Assembly (NCBI GenBank): GCA_028285085.1
Contig: JANQQI010000022.1
Span: 1 to 64,000, forward strand
Direction: 5' to 3'
Origin: Saprospiraceae bacterium
Lineage (GTDB): Bacteria; Bacteroidota; Bacteroidia; Chitinophagales; Saprospiraceae
DNA length: 64,000 nucleotides
In this document: piece after piece, positions 43,308 to 53,600 of the stretch
How positions within the stretch are numbered: the first letter of the stretch is position 1
How the letters are laid out: every line of letters begins with the position of its first letter
The notes under the pieces: generated by a model
The model's database searches: none
What the model was told of the DNA's origin: nothing
The model's input: the letters and a program-made list of their open reading frames with translations, nothing else
Position numbers and translations under genes: made by a program

Positions 43308-45020
43308 CTAAGGCCGCCGGACCACCATGCTTTCGTAAGCTTCTAATGGCAGATGATGGTTGCCCAACGGAAATTGGATCGCGCGTCCGTTGAGATTAAT
43401 CGCAGCGAGCCATCGTGTGCCGCCGTGCTGGAATTCAATTTGGTAAAGATCGTCATGCAAAGGGAGGACTCGACTCACCTCAGCACTTTGCCAATGGAAG
43501 ATTTGTTGAAATTCCGCCCATTGCTCCGCGCTGTATCCACGAATATGGTCCGAGGTGAAAACTAAGTTGCCGAGCAAGACATTGACTAGTAAAATCGTGT
43601 ATTGTTGCTGCGAACTGAGGTGAAGGTTATCGGAACGGAGCAAGATGACATCGGGATCGTTGTGAAAAGCGCGTCCATTGAGCTGCCAACGTCCCAGCGT
43701 ACTGCGCAGCGATAGTAGGGTAGATACCCGCTCCCGGTTGCGCAGCCATTTGAGGAGTTGATGTTCCCATCGCAAATGGATGTCCGCGCCAATTCGACAA
43801 TAATCCACTTGCCCAAAAGCACTTCCCAGTGGCACCCCACAGCCGAGCAGCCAACGATCCTCCGCTTGTTGGCGTAAAAAGGTCATCACATCGTGCATCA
43901 CCTGTCCTCGGGTTTTGTTCTTCGGTGGAGCAATGCAAGCCGCGTACAAAAAATCAAGCTTAGCCAAATCAAAGCCCCATTTGTGAAAAATGCGATAAAA
44001 GATGCCTGTGAGATATTCCTGCACTTCGGGATGATAGAAATTGAGAGCATAAAACCAACCTTTCCATAAAGGAGTATAGCCTACCCGCAGTGGGTGCCCT
44101 TTGCTGTCTTTGAGTAACCAAGCCGACTTGGTCTTGAAAATATTTGAATTTTGCGCGCAGACAAAAGGAGCGATCCATAGTCCCGCTTTGTAGCCTAATT
44201 GATGAATTTCATTGGCTACAGTGCCCATCCCATTAGGAAAAGAAGGTTTAATATCCAACCAATCACCTACAGCGGTTTGGTAGCCATCGTCAATTTGGAT
44301 GACGTCAATGGGGGCTTCTCGTTCGGCAAATGCCCGGGCATTATCTAGGATAATCTCCTCTGAGATGTCCGTATAGTAATTATACCAACTGGTCCATCCG
44401 CTTAGTTTAGGGGCCGATGGAGGGGAAATGGGTAAAAGTGCAAAGTATTGATCGAAAACTTGTTGCTCGTGCCCTTTAATAAAACACAGATCGAGAATCG
44501 GAAAAGAGTGCTCTAATTGCAGTTGCTCTAGTTCGGGTTCGATGCGTAGCATCTGAGTCTGCGTATCGTGTTGGAACAGGGTAAAGGCTGTATGTTCATT
44601 GAGCGAGCCGAAAAAATCTAACTGCATACCACGCCGACGGTAGGTGTACGTCCAGGAATGTAAATGCCCTTTTCCACGCTTGATATGCCGAAGGTAGGTG
44701 TCCCCGTAGTATTGTAAATGGCGGCGGGCGATGGACCGCAAAGGCGGAATTTGTCCATCGGGTGGATACTCGCGACTTTCGGACCAGGATTGAAACCCAT
44801 TGCAAAAAATACGATCGCTGTTCTGATAGGAGAGTGGCTGTTCGATCACTAATCGATCCACGGTGACCCCTTCCTTTGGATGCAGCATAATTTGCCAACG
44901 TTCGTATTGCGCCGTCTTTTCAATTTGAAAATCGACATAGAGCTCCTCCAGAAAAGTTGATTTTCCAAATTGAAGTGGAACCGTCTTTTGGTTATAACTT
45001 AATTGAATATTGACAGACAT
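43308..45020 (-). CDS. Alpha-galactosidase family enzyme (GH36)
   Basis: The 570-residue protein has an N-terminal beta domain and a (beta/alpha)8 catalytic domain. The GH36 pattern is clear: SGWTSWYNYYTDISEE, VIQIDDGYQ, KAGLWIAPFV, the nucleophile Asp in LAKLDFLYAACI and the acid/base Asp in RIGADIHLRW. It releases terminal alpha-galactosyl groups from oligosaccharides. It has no signal peptide, so it acts inside the cell. It is first in the GH36-kdtA-rfaE1 run; why an alpha-galactosidase sits with LPS core genes is not evident. Confidence 0.88.
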   Translation of the reverse strand: MSVNIQLSYNQKTVPLQFGKSTFLEELYVDFQIEKTAQYERWQIMLHPKEGVTVDRLVIEQPLSYQNSDRIFCNGFQSWSESREYPPDGQIPPLRSIARRHLQYYGDTYLRHIKRGKGHLHSWTYTYRRRGMQLDFFGSLNEHTAFTLFQHDTQTQMLRIEPELEQLQLEHSFPILDLCFIKGHEQQVFDQYFALLPISPPSAPKLSGWTSWYNYYTDISEEIILDNARAFAEREAPIDVIQIDDGYQTAVGDWLDIKPSFPNGMGTVANEIHQLGYKAGLWIAPFVCAQNSNIFKTKSAWLLKDSKGHPLRVGYTPLWKGWFYALNFYHPEVQEYLTGIFYRIFHKWGFDLAKLDFLYAACIAPPKNKTRGQVMHDVMTFLRQQAEDRWLLGCGVPLGSAFGQVDYCRIGADIHLRWEHQLLKWLRNRERVSTLLSLRSTLGRWQLNGRAFHNDPDVILLRSDNLHLSSQQQYTILLVNVLLGNLVFTSDHIRGYSAEQWAEFQQIFHWQSAEVSRVLPLHDDLYQIEFQHGGTRWLAAINLNGRAIQFPLGNHHLPLEAYESMVVRRP

Positions 45021-45174
45021 GCGATGGCGTTAATGGTATCCGTGTCAATTATAATGAAAAGCAAATGAATTGAAAAAAAAGTTGGTTTTTTTGTAATAAA
45101 AAATTAAGTTTGTAACTCTGCTTATCACTTCAGCAAATATTTTTGTTTACTCCTTCATTCATGTTTTGTTTTAA

Positions 45175-45198
45175 TATTTAGCAAGCATTGCTAAATGC
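45175..45198. promoter_or_regulatory. Palindromic site, copy 1
   Basis: ATTTAGCAA and TTGCTAAAT form perfect 9-bp arms around GCA, with outer T and GC. TATTGC follows 10 bases later (45209). It shares this layout with sites at 45448 and 50805, and the palindrome alone with the site at 56258. Confidence 0.5.
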
Positions 45199-45447
45199 CC
45201 TCTATCTATATTGCTTTCACATCTGTACTTGTACTATTGGTCAGCCTGTTGGTTGTTACACAACATGCTGGAGATACACTAATAGGGTTTAATTTATTGG
45301 TTAAATGAAATGTTTAATCTGATTTTATTTTTATGCCATTTATTTGGGGAAAATAAAATTTAATGCGTTCGGTAGGATGTTATAAATATTTCGTTGACTA
45401 ATAATGCTGTAATAAAATCAATTGTATAGTTCTGCTTCATCAACATT

Positions 45448-45469
45448 GTATTTAATGCGCATTAAATAC
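45448..45469. promoter_or_regulatory. 22-bp perfect palindrome, copy 2
   Basis: The half-site GTATTTAATGC is followed directly by its exact reverse complement. TATTGCCCAAA follows 9 bases later (45479-45489), 46 bases before the ATG of the first T9SS gene of the locus. Confidence 0.6.
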
Positions 45470-45535
45470 CCTCTAAGCTATTGCCCAAAGGTTGTTTATT
45501 AATTAATTAAAAAATGCATTATTAAATTAAGAACT

Positions 45536-48214
45536 ATGCAAAGGAATTTGTTTTTTATTGTTGCTTTTTTAAGCATTATTTTTCATCCGAAATCCGTTTT
45601 TTCACAATCTCCACAATGGGTCGTTCCTCCGTTAGTTTTAGATTTTACACCTACTTCAATTGGTGATCCCATTGCTACTTCTAATTTGCCAACTCTTTTT
45701 GCCGATGCGGGTAATGGTGTTTTTGATGATAATGGTAATTTATTATTTTATCTAGTTGGAGATCAAATATTTGATGCTGCTGGCACCTCACTTGCATTTA
45801 TTTTTACAAATAATACGGCTTCACAAGAACCCAATATTGTTCCTGTGCCCGGCGTATCCGATCGTTGGTTCGTTATTTATGCGGAGCCTACGACCTCTTT
45901 ACAAGCTAATTTATTTTTTACCGAAGTAGAGCATAATCCAACCAACGGGCAAGTTAGTATTGTGCCTGGAAGATTAAATGTCCCATTTGGATTGGGTAGT
46001 TTTGGTTTTCCGAATTTTGCAGTCTCGAGATTAAATGCCAGTAATGAACGTTTCTTATATCTGGTCGGACCAAGTCGAGTACAAAAGCATATTATTTCTT
46101 CAACGGGAATTAGTAATGGGACCGTAATATTTTCCGTATTCACGAGTCCTAATACTATTTTTCAGAATAATGAAGCGGAATTGTCCGGTGATGGTACAAA
46201 ACTGGCTTGGGGTGTTTCTGACGATTTTTTTGGAGAAATAAATATTTTAACCTTAGACGCTAACGGTGATTTTGTAAGCAACCAGCTTTTAAACTTACCC
46301 GGTGGTACCCTTGGGGTTTGGGGGCTTGAATTTTCACCTTGCGGAGATAAGCTCTTTTTTAGTTCGGGGACAGCAGCCTCACCTTCGGCCAACGACGGCT
46401 TAAATGGCTATGATTTATCAACGGCTATTCCAACTTTTTTTCATATCCCAAATTCTGGGAGTTATACTAACACCCATTTGGAACTGGCTGTAGATGGCTA
46501 CATCTACGCCACTTCTAATGCGGATTTAGCGGCCATTAATCCAGTCAACAATGCCCTTCGTACAGGTTTGTTAAATCTTAGTGGTCTTGCTTTTCCCTTG
46601 GGCTCACGGGTATTACCCGATCAAATTGATGCCGAACGTTTTTATGAAGTAGGAGATCTTTGGATTCCCGATGGTGGTGGTGATACTGGGCACGAGCCAG
46701 ATATTGAATCGGTACACCTTTGGTTAGGGCGCGTTTGGAATTGTACAGACAACCCAAGTTGTGGTTCCAATCAGCCGCCAGAATATAAAATGTTCGGTAA
46801 TAATTATATGCGTGTTCGTGTGAGAAATCGCGGTTGTGTGGATACAGAGCCTGCTCAATTACGCTTGTACTGGACACGCGCCCGGATTGATGAGGACTGG
46901 GATGAGGATTGGCTCGATCCGGCGCTCCGCCCCCAGAATCAAATCAATGGTTGCGCCGCTGGTGGTGAGGTTACGGTAGCTGCTGGCTCGGTCAATTCTC
47001 AACCCATTAATGTTCCTCCTATTCCTCCCGGTGGAGCCGTGGTGTTTACCCACGCCTGGCGGCCACCGAATGTCACCTGCTTTCCTCCCGGTTCTCCCGG
47101 TCAGTTTAACAATAATGGTGATCCACTAGTCTGTTATTTGGCCCGCGTCGAATCTCCGAATGATCCGATCAATAACGAACAATTTGGTCCGATTAAGCAC
47201 AACATTTTTATGAGTAATAATGTGGCCACACGTAATAGTTATCTGGTTGATCTTAATCCTGTGAATATTATTGGACCCGGCGCACATATTGCCGTTGGTA
47301 TCCTATCTGCACCTCACTTTAATTTGCGCTTCGCACAACTCGATCCAGGGGTTGGTAATTTCGGAGAACACGGTGACATCTATCTGCAATTAAGCGAAGA
47401 CCTCTGGGAAGATTGGGTCGATGGTGGCATGTCCGGTGAAGGCATTGAAGTTACCGGGGAATACGAAGTCAGAGTAACCAATGCCAGCTTTGCTAATCTG
47501 GTGAATATTACTTACCGAGATGGACGCTACTACGTGATTCGACCTGAATTCCGACTGGCAGAAGGCACTGAGTTCGGAGAAGATCAAAGCTTCAGCTATA
47601 TTTTGGATCATACCGATACGAACCATCCTGATGGTGGTAGTGCTGGGGTGTACGAAGTACGCATCAGTGAAGAGTGTCAAGTTGATGTGCCGTCCGAGTA
47701 TATGGTTGCTGAACCGGGGGCTTGTACGCAGATTGGCGCACCAATTAGCTGTGATAACTGCGAAATTACCTGGGTGCCAGAGTATGGCTTATCTGATCCA
47801 CACGCCGCCGTCACGGAAGCTTGTGTGGAAGAAACAACAGTTTATAAATTGACTGTTGTCAATAACGAAACGGGCTGTGAAACCTCAGAAAAAGTAACAG
47901 TCTACGTTGATGAAGGTCGACGTCGTACCGAGGAGGTAACCCCCACGGATTTGATGGTCAATGAAGTAATGGTCAGCCCGAATCCTCTCCAGGATCAGAC
48001 GACTATTCATTACAAACTAGCTCAAGCTACTACCGTGAGTATTCGTCTTTTTGACAACATGGGGCGAGTAGTGGCACAGCCACTCAATCCTGCCCAACGT
48101 GAGGCGGGCTTGCACGCACAATCCATCGATGCATCGACTCTATCCGCTGGGATTTATCTCTGCGAAGTACAGCTCGGCGATAGCAAAAAGATTGTACGCT
48201 TAGTCGTGCAATAG
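45536..48214 (+). CDS. T9SS propeller-like protein with shared C-terminal module (A1)
   Basis: The 892-residue protein has a signal peptide (cleaved after VFSQ). An N-terminal region of about 340 residues has repeated beta-propeller-like blades (FDDNGNLLFYLVGDQIFD, LSGDGTKLAWGV, LEFSPCGDKLFFSSG). A module of about 420 residues shared with A2 and C follows (LWIPDGGGDTGHEPDIE, WNCTDNPSCGSNQPPEYK, NYMRVRVRNRGC). A type A sorting domain ends it (VSPNPLQDQTTIHY, RLFDNMGRVVA, terminal KKIVRLVVQ). It is secreted by the type IX system. No enzymatic motif is seen in the propeller. It is first in the five-gene locus, behind two palindromic sites. Confidence 0.88.
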   Translation: MQRNLFFIVAFLSIIFHPKSVFSQSPQWVVPPLVLDFTPTSIGDPIATSNLPTLFADAGNGVFDDNGNLLFYLVGDQIFDAAGTSLAFIFTNNTASQEPNIVPVPGVSDRWFVIYAEPTTSLQANLFFTEVEHNPTNGQVSIVPGRLNVPFGLGSFGFPNFAVSRLNASNERFLYLVGPSRVQKHIISSTGISNGTVIFSVFTSPNTIFQNNEAELSGDGTKLAWGVSDDFFGEINILTLDANGDFVSNQLLNLPGGTLGVWGLEFSPCGDKLFFSSGTAASPSANDGLNGYDLSTAIPTFFHIPNSGSYTNTHLELAVDGYIYATSNADLAAINPVNNALRTGLLNLSGLAFPLGSRVLPDQIDAERFYEVGDLWIPDGGGDTGHEPDIESVHLWLGRVWNCTDNPSCGSNQPPEYKMFGNNYMRVRVRNRGCVDTEPAQLRLYWTRARIDEDWDEDWLDPALRPQNQINGCAAGGEVTVAAGSVNSQPINVPPIPPGGAVVFTHAWRPPNVTCFPPGSPGQFNNNGDPLVCYLARVESPNDPINNEQFGPIKHNIFMSNNVATRNSYLVDLNPVNIIGPGAHIAVGILSAPHFNLRFAQLDPGVGNFGEHGDIYLQLSEDLWEDWVDGGMSGEGIEVTGEYEVRVTNASFANLVNITYRDGRYYVIRPEFRLAEGTEFGEDQSFSYILDHTDTNHPDGGSAGVYEVRISEECQVDVPSEYMVAEPGACTQIGAPISCDNCEITWVPEYGLSDPHAAVTEACVEETTVYKLTVVNNETGCETSEKVTVYVDEGRRRTEEVTPTDLMVNEVMVSPNPLQDQTTIHYKLAQATTVSIRLFDNMGRVVAQPLNPAQREAGLHAQSIDASTLSAGIYLCEVQLGDSKKIVRLVVQ

Positions 48215-48235
48215 TGATCCCTACTTAATTGACAT

Positions 48236-48277
48236 GAGTTTGTCCCGTACGCGCGGGACAACTCTTTCTTTTTTCTA
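48236..48277 (+). terminator. Terminator of A1
   Basis: GAGTTTGTCCCG pairs with CGGGACAACTC (one bulged T), followed by CTTTCTTTTTTC. It lies 22 bases after the A1 stop, so the next gene probably has its own promoter. Confidence 0.85.
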
Positions 48278-48395
48278 AAAACAAACTCAAGTGGTGATTG
48301 ATAAGAGGAGAATATTGTAGGCAATCTGTGATTTTATTACACAAATTGGACGAATAACCTCTTCTTTAAATTGATCGCAACTTGTATAAATTAAT

Positions 48396-50375
48396 ATGCT
48401 TACTAAAATGAAAAATTATAATTGGTTACCAATATACAGTTTACTGATACTGATGTTTTTTTGGTCAAATTCACTATTAGCGCAGGAGGAAGCGGGGCCC
48501 ATCTTTTCGGAAGATGCGTGGAATATGGAGGAACTAAACGATGAGCAAATGGTCCGACTTGAAGCTTTGCTCCAGAATCACAGCATGGAAGATATTATTC
48601 CAATTAAAATCAATCCTTTGGAGGATGTACAAGTTCAGGGACGCGTGGCACTGGATATCCCTGAAGACGAATGTGAGACAGGTATTTGCCAGTCCTATCG
48701 TATGGATTATGTTGGTCCCGGCAATTATTTTTGGTATGGCCGTATCATAGATAATGAAGAACTATGTGAATGCTTTAGCGGCAGCTTGTATCTCATGGCC
48801 CGTGAAGGCGAATATTACGGGGAGTTGCAAATGGATTTACAGCGTTATAATATTGTGGACCTTAGTGGGGAGCGACGGGTGCTGGTGAGATTATCTGAGG
48901 ACGCAGCTGGGCATTGTCAATTGCCAGAGCAAGAATACGGGGGGGGAGAAGGCGGAATGATGAGTGAGGAGGAGTTACCGGAATTTGCAATTGATCGTAC
49001 TGGAAACTGTGATATACGAATACTTTTTGTCTATACCAATGCCACTTTTAATGCTTTGGGAGGTAACGTCACACCAAATATTGACTTTAGAATTAACTAT
49101 GCAAATCAGATTTTAGCCAATAGTGGTATTTCTTCCAGTCAATTACGCTTTGAGTCGGCTGGTTTTGCAACTATAAATATTAATGAAACCGGCGGGACTA
49201 TGGGGAATTTACTGAGTACCTTTGCTGGACATCCAGATATTAGACCATTTACCGCAGGGAGCATTAATGGGAACTCTCTTTTGTGGATCAACGATGCAGA
49301 TTTAGCAGTTCTTACCATTGATGGAAGTGCATTATCGGATCCATTAAATGACGCTGAGGGAATTGCCTTTTTAGGTCCAAACCAGGCCCTCCCGGTAACT
49401 GTTATACAAGGAGATGCTTCTTCTCAATCTTTTGCACATGAAATAGGGCATTTACTAGGTGCTGCACATGAACCTTGCATAGCTGATGATCCAGGAACTA
49501 ATTGTTGTGATACACCTGGAAATGGTACACAACAATGTTTTGATACACAAGCTTCTTTTAATCATGGACATACTTGGACCGAGGTGCGTCGCAGATGGAT
49601 TTGCCCGGATATAGAAACGCCTCGGAAGACAATCATGTATTCAAGAAGTAGTCCAGATCGTATCGATTATATCTCAAATCCTAATGTTTCATTTAATAAT
49701 AATGATACCGGAATTGCTAATGAGAGGGATAACGCGCGTATTTTGCGAGATAACGCTTGTACTGTCGCTAATTTCCGCCCCGATCCTAATAACTTTTATG
49801 TGTCTATCAATGGGCCGTCGACAGTGTGTGTTTATGACTTTGCCTATTTAAATGTTACGCCCTTTAATGCACCGGGGCCTTACAATTATCAATGGTTTAT
49901 TGATATGTCCACGACGCCTGCCTCTACCACTAATTCGCTATCGGTAGATGCTTTGAACTACAGCGCGGGCGATGTCATTAATGTACGTGTAGATGTAACG
50001 GCCGGGCCGAATGGTAATTTATTCGATCAGGACTTTTTACAAATTACGGTGATTGATCCTCCCAATGGCGAAATTGCCTGTATGCAATCTGAAGCTGTAA
50101 CGCAGCCGGATGTTGTGACCTCTTTTGAAATCATCCCCAATCCGTTCCGGGAGAGTACCCAAGTTAATTTTACTTTGGAAACCGCACAAAATATCAGTTT
50201 ACGCTTGTTCGATAGTACGGGCAAAATGATACATATCCTGGAAAGCACCTATTTAGGTGAGGGGCAGCATTTTTATCAGATCGATCAGTCTATGGTTCCT
50301 GCAGCCGGAATTTATTTTTTGCAGTTTGCAGGTGCAAACCAGTCTTTTAGTCGCCGTCTGGTAGTTTATAAGTAA
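48396..50375 (+). CDS. Secreted reprolysin-like zinc metalloprotease with T9SS domain (B1)
   Basis: The 659-residue protein has a signal peptide (cleaved after LLAQ) and a probable propeptide to about residue 200 (EEAGPIFSEDAWNMEELNDEQ). The metzincin catalytic domain has zinc motif HEIGHLLGAAH (His348, His352, His358), a Cys-rich loop (CCDTPGNG) and Met-turn KTIMYS. A small beta domain follows (NFYVSINGPSTVCVYDFAYL), and then a type A sorting domain (IPNPFRESTQVNFT, RLFDSTGKMIH, SRRLVVYK). It is a close paralog of the gene at 53870. Downstream of A1 with 181 bases between, behind a terminator. Confidence 0.92.
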   Translation: MLTKMKNYNWLPIYSLLILMFFWSNSLLAQEEAGPIFSEDAWNMEELNDEQMVRLEALLQNHSMEDIIPIKINPLEDVQVQGRVALDIPEDECETGICQSYRMDYVGPGNYFWYGRIIDNEELCECFSGSLYLMAREGEYYGELQMDLQRYNIVDLSGERRVLVRLSEDAAGHCQLPEQEYGGGEGGMMSEEELPEFAIDRTGNCDIRILFVYTNATFNALGGNVTPNIDFRINYANQILANSGISSSQLRFESAGFATININETGGTMGNLLSTFAGHPDIRPFTAGSINGNSLLWINDADLAVLTIDGSALSDPLNDAEGIAFLGPNQALPVTVIQGDASSQSFAHEIGHLLGAAHEPCIADDPGTNCCDTPGNGTQQCFDTQASFNHGHTWTEVRRRWICPDIETPRKTIMYSRSSPDRIDYISNPNVSFNNNDTGIANERDNARILRDNACTVANFRPDPNNFYVSINGPSTVCVYDFAYLNVTPFNAPGPYNYQWFIDMSTTPASTTNSLSVDALNYSAGDVINVRVDVTAGPNGNLFDQDFLQITVIDPPNGEIACMQSEAVTQPDVVTSFEIIPNPFRESTQVNFTLETAQNISLRLFDSTGKMIHILESTYLGEGQHFYQIDQSMVPAAGIYFLQFAGANQSFSRRLVVYK

Positions 50376-50398
50376 TATTGTTAAAATAGAATTTTATT

Positions 50399-50426
50399 GA
50401 GCAGGGTATATTAGCCCTGCTCTTTT
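50399..50426 (+). terminator. Terminator of B1
   Basis: GAGCAGGG pairs with CCCTGCTC across an 8-base loop, followed by TTTT. It begins 23 bases after the B1 stop. Confidence 0.85.
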
Positions 50427-50804
50427 ATTATAAAGAATAAATAATACTAATTTAATAATGCGCACATTTTGAAATATAACTGTCAAAAGTCTTGATTTAA
50501 AATTGGAATTATTAATAAAAGTATTTATGTTTGTTCCATCGCCTTATAACAAACAGTTACTATCTACATAATCATTCTGCTTAACTGTTCTTCGCCTTAA
50601 TTTTCATAGCCTTCATATTCTTTGGGTACTGTTTTACCCAAAATAGCCACTGTTATCTTACTATAGCTGCATTCGTTTGAATGTTGGTATAATTTGTTAA
50701 TGATCTCAATCTATCGCTTATTGACTTGCTGGTCGATAAGACGAATAGACCCTGTAACTCAATTGCATTGTTGACTAGTGATTGATTTTGCTAGCACTTA
50801 GGAT

Positions 50805-50825
50805 GTATTTATTAGCAATAAATGC
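50805..50825. promoter_or_regulatory. Palindromic site, copy 3
   Basis: ATTTATT and AATAAAT form perfect 7-bp arms around AGC, with outer GT and GC. TATTGCCCAAA follows 10 bases later (50836-50846), 54 bases before the A2 ATG, matching the layout at A1. Confidence 0.6.
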
Positions 50826-50900
50826 ACGTAAATAGTATTGCCCAAATAGAAACAGCAAAAACGATTGTTTAGAGCATTTTTTAACTTCAATAATTTTTTT

Positions 50901-53552
50901 ATGAAAAACCTGTTTTCCTATTTTATTATTCTATTAACGGCATTTTTTCCGTTAGGTCATGCCTTAGCTCAGGCGCCACAGTGGTTTGTGCCTCCACGTG
51001 TGCTTGATTTCTCTGGTGCCTCAGTGACGACTTCCACGGTATCGAGTGTTACCGGAACGGATGCCTCCCATGCTGCTTTTGATGACAGCGGTAATTTGTT
51101 GTTTTATGTGTTTGGTGATGAGATTCGCGATGCCTCTGGTAATTATGTGAGCAATCTTTTCAACACGCCAATTGTTTATCAAGATGAATTAGCCATTATT
51201 CGCGTTCCGGGCAGTTGCAATAAATTCTATGTGATTTATGCAATGCCAACTCCTTTTGCATTTTCGGATCTGCGATACTCGATCGTAGATGTAAGCGGCA
51301 CCTCAGTTACTGTAGCTACCGGTAATGCTAACGTTAATTTTGGAAACGGTGGATATGAATTTAGCACATTTGCGATTGGAAAGTTGAAAACCAATGACAC
51401 CCGCTTCCTCTACGTTTGTGGGCCAACCATTGCCAAGCGATTTACGATCTCAAGTACCGGGATTAATTCAGCTACAACCATCATTTCGACCGGAGTTAAT
51501 GGAGGTGGTTCACTGAATTATTGGAACACTGAGCTAGAATTATCTCCGGATGAGTTGAAATTGGCTTGGGGAGATAGAAACAGCAACGAAGTAAATGTTG
51601 TCACCCTCAATTCAAGCGGTGCTTACTCTAGTCATCAAACGTATAACGTACCGAGTACTTCCGACATTGGAGGTTTGGAATTTTCCCCGAATAGCAACAA
51701 AATTTTTGTAAGTACTGGTAATTCTTTTTCTAGTGGGACCAACGATGGTCTAAACGTGATTAACTTGACGGGTGGTACCACTCACGTACATATTGGAAGT
51801 TCTTCCAGTTATAGCGCCTCTCACATTGAATCGGCAGTAGATGGTTTGCTATATGTCACTTCAACCTCTGATTTGGCTTCAATCAATCCTACTACGAATG
51901 CCTTAAATACCGGAGTTCTCACTTTCACTACCGCACCTTATTCCAATGGTTCTCGTCAACTACCCGATCACGTGGACGATGAGGGGTATTTCGCTGGGGC
52001 CGGAGCGGACCTCTGGATTATGGATAGTAGCCAAGATCAAGGAGATGAGCCAAACAATATTGGTTCAATCTGGGAAGGTGACGTTTGGAACTGTGAAAAC
52101 ACCCAGACCTGTCTCTCCAATGAGCCACCGGAATTCAAAAACAACAGTGACAACTACATGCGTGTGCGTGTAAAAAATCGTGGTTGTATCACCTCTCAGC
52201 CCGCTGATTTATTGATGTACTGGACGCGTGCGCGTACCGGCGAAATCTGGGACGGCCACTGGCTCGATCCTGTGCACCGCCCCGCTAATGTAGTGAATGG
52301 CTGTGCCGCTGGAGGTGAAGTGACCGTACTGTCTGGTCCTGGCGCCGTGTCAGACCCCATTACGATTCCTGCTTTGGCACCCGGTGCTTCGCAGATATTT
52401 ACCAAAGGCTGGCGTCCACCGGATCCCGCTTGTTTCCCCGGTGGTATCCAATTGAATGGCTATCCCATGGTCTGCTTCCTGGCTCGTATCGAATCAACAG
52501 AAGACCCCATGGCCAATGAACAATACGGTAATATTGCCCCGAACGTGAAGAATAATAATAACATTGCTACTCGCAACAGCTACGTGACGAACCTTGATCC
52601 GAATAACATCATTGGCGGTGGCGGTGGTATTTGGGTCCACGAATTGATGGATATCACCCACTTTAACCTGGAATTTATTGATATCTCTGTCGAACCGGGT
52701 CGCTTCACCGAAGTAGGGAGCATCCGCCTTCAACTGAGCGCAGATCTCTGGAATGACTGGGTAGGTAGTGGTATGGAAGGCGAAGGTGTTGAGATCGCTG
52801 GAGAATACGAAGTGATGGTGAATAATGCTTCCAATGCAGTACTTTACAATATTCCTTATCGTGAAGATGCAGAGTACACCGTGTCGCCAGTATTCGAAGC
52901 AAGTTCAAGCTACGAATTCGGTGAGGAGCAAACGTATCGCTTCATGATTCAGCACAATAGCGATGCGGATCCTTATGGAAATAGCGCCGGTGTTTACGAA
53001 GTGCGTGTTAGCGACCAATGCCACCTCAATATCCCTAGTGATGCGGTAGTAGCCGAACCAGGGTCTTGCACTACTATTGGTACACCGCTCAGTTGCACCA
53101 ACTGCGAAGTGTACTGGGAGCCTCAAGAAGGTTTGTCTGATCCTTATTCACCAGTTACCGAAGCTTGTGTGGAAGAGAATCGTACCTATCGTTTGACAGT
53201 AATCAACAATGAAACCGGTTGTGAAGTCTCTGATGTTGTAGACGTATTCGTGAATGACGGACGTCGCCGCGATGAAGTAGTTGTACCATCTACTTCTGAA
53301 TCTGTAGTGGTGTCACCGAATCCATTTACGGATCAAACAACGATCAATTTTACGATGGCTACCGAAGGAGTGGTGAATATCCGCGTATTTGATCTGCAGG
53401 GTAAGTTATGGGCACAACCACTGGTTAATGACCGTCGTTCTGCCGGATTACACAGCGTATCAATGAATGCGGCTCAACTTGCACGAGGCGTTTATGTATG
53501 TGAAGTACAAATGGGTGAAGTAACGGAAACCGTTCGCTTAGTTGTACAATAA
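50901..53552 (+). CDS. T9SS propeller-like protein with shared C-terminal module (A2)
   Basis: This start gives 883 residues. The signal peptide is cleaved after ALAQ. The N-terminal propeller-like region (FDDSGNLLFYVFGDEIRD, LSPDELKLAWGD, LEFSPNSNKIFVSTG) parallels A1. The shared module (LWIMDSSQDQGDEPNNIGSIW, GHWLDPVHRPANV, NNNIATRNSY) and a type A sorting domain (VSPNPFTDQTTINF, RVFDLQGKLWA, ETVRLVVQ) follow. The frame opens at a TTG at 50865, but the ATG at 50901 begins the signal peptide. No active-site motif is evident; it may bind the substrates or proteases of the locus. Confidence 0.88.
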   Translation: MKNLFSYFIILLTAFFPLGHALAQAPQWFVPPRVLDFSGASVTTSTVSSVTGTDASHAAFDDSGNLLFYVFGDEIRDASGNYVSNLFNTPIVYQDELAIIRVPGSCNKFYVIYAMPTPFAFSDLRYSIVDVSGTSVTVATGNANVNFGNGGYEFSTFAIGKLKTNDTRFLYVCGPTIAKRFTISSTGINSATTIISTGVNGGGSLNYWNTELELSPDELKLAWGDRNSNEVNVVTLNSSGAYSSHQTYNVPSTSDIGGLEFSPNSNKIFVSTGNSFSSGTNDGLNVINLTGGTTHVHIGSSSSYSASHIESAVDGLLYVTSTSDLASINPTTNALNTGVLTFTTAPYSNGSRQLPDHVDDEGYFAGAGADLWIMDSSQDQGDEPNNIGSIWEGDVWNCENTQTCLSNEPPEFKNNSDNYMRVRVKNRGCITSQPADLLMYWTRARTGEIWDGHWLDPVHRPANVVNGCAAGGEVTVLSGPGAVSDPITIPALAPGASQIFTKGWRPPDPACFPGGIQLNGYPMVCFLARIESTEDPMANEQYGNIAPNVKNNNNIATRNSYVTNLDPNNIIGGGGGIWVHELMDITHFNLEFIDISVEPGRFTEVGSIRLQLSADLWNDWVGSGMEGEGVEIAGEYEVMVNNASNAVLYNIPYREDAEYTVSPVFEASSSYEFGEEQTYRFMIQHNSDADPYGNSAGVYEVRVSDQCHLNIPSDAVVAEPGSCTTIGTPLSCTNCEVYWEPQEGLSDPYSPVTEACVEENRTYRLTVINNETGCEVSDVVDVFVNDGRRRDEVVVPSTSESVVVSPNPFTDQTTINFTMATEGVVNIRVFDLQGKLWAQPLVNDRRSAGLHSVSMNAAQLARGVYVCEVQMGEVTETVRLVVQ

Positions 53553-53561
53553 GACTAATTA

Positions 53562-53600
53562 AGACTTTAGGCCAAAAGCAATGCTTTTGGTCTAAAGTCT
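53562..53600 (+). terminator. 3' hairpin of A2
   Basis: Arms AGACTTTAGGCCAAAAGC and GCTTTTGGTCTAAAGTCT pair over 18 bases (one G-U pair) around AAT. It begins 9 bases after the A2 stop. The T-run after it is weak. Confidence 0.75.

Larger units (their letters stand above)
45021..45535. other. AT-rich regulatory region upstream of the T9SS protease locus
   Basis: This 515-base spacer contains two palindromic sites (45175-45198 and 45448-45469), each followed by CCCTCTA and then TATTGC. There is no ORF. The duplication suggests two binding sites of the same regulator. Confidence 0.6.
50376..50900. other. Intergenic region between B1 and A2
   Basis: It contains the B1 terminator (50399-50426), a perfect 8-bp dyad TTTGGGTA/TACCCAAA at 50621-50642, and the palindromic site plus TATTGCCCAAA at 50805-50846 shared with A1. 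There is no ORF. Confidence 0.55.
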
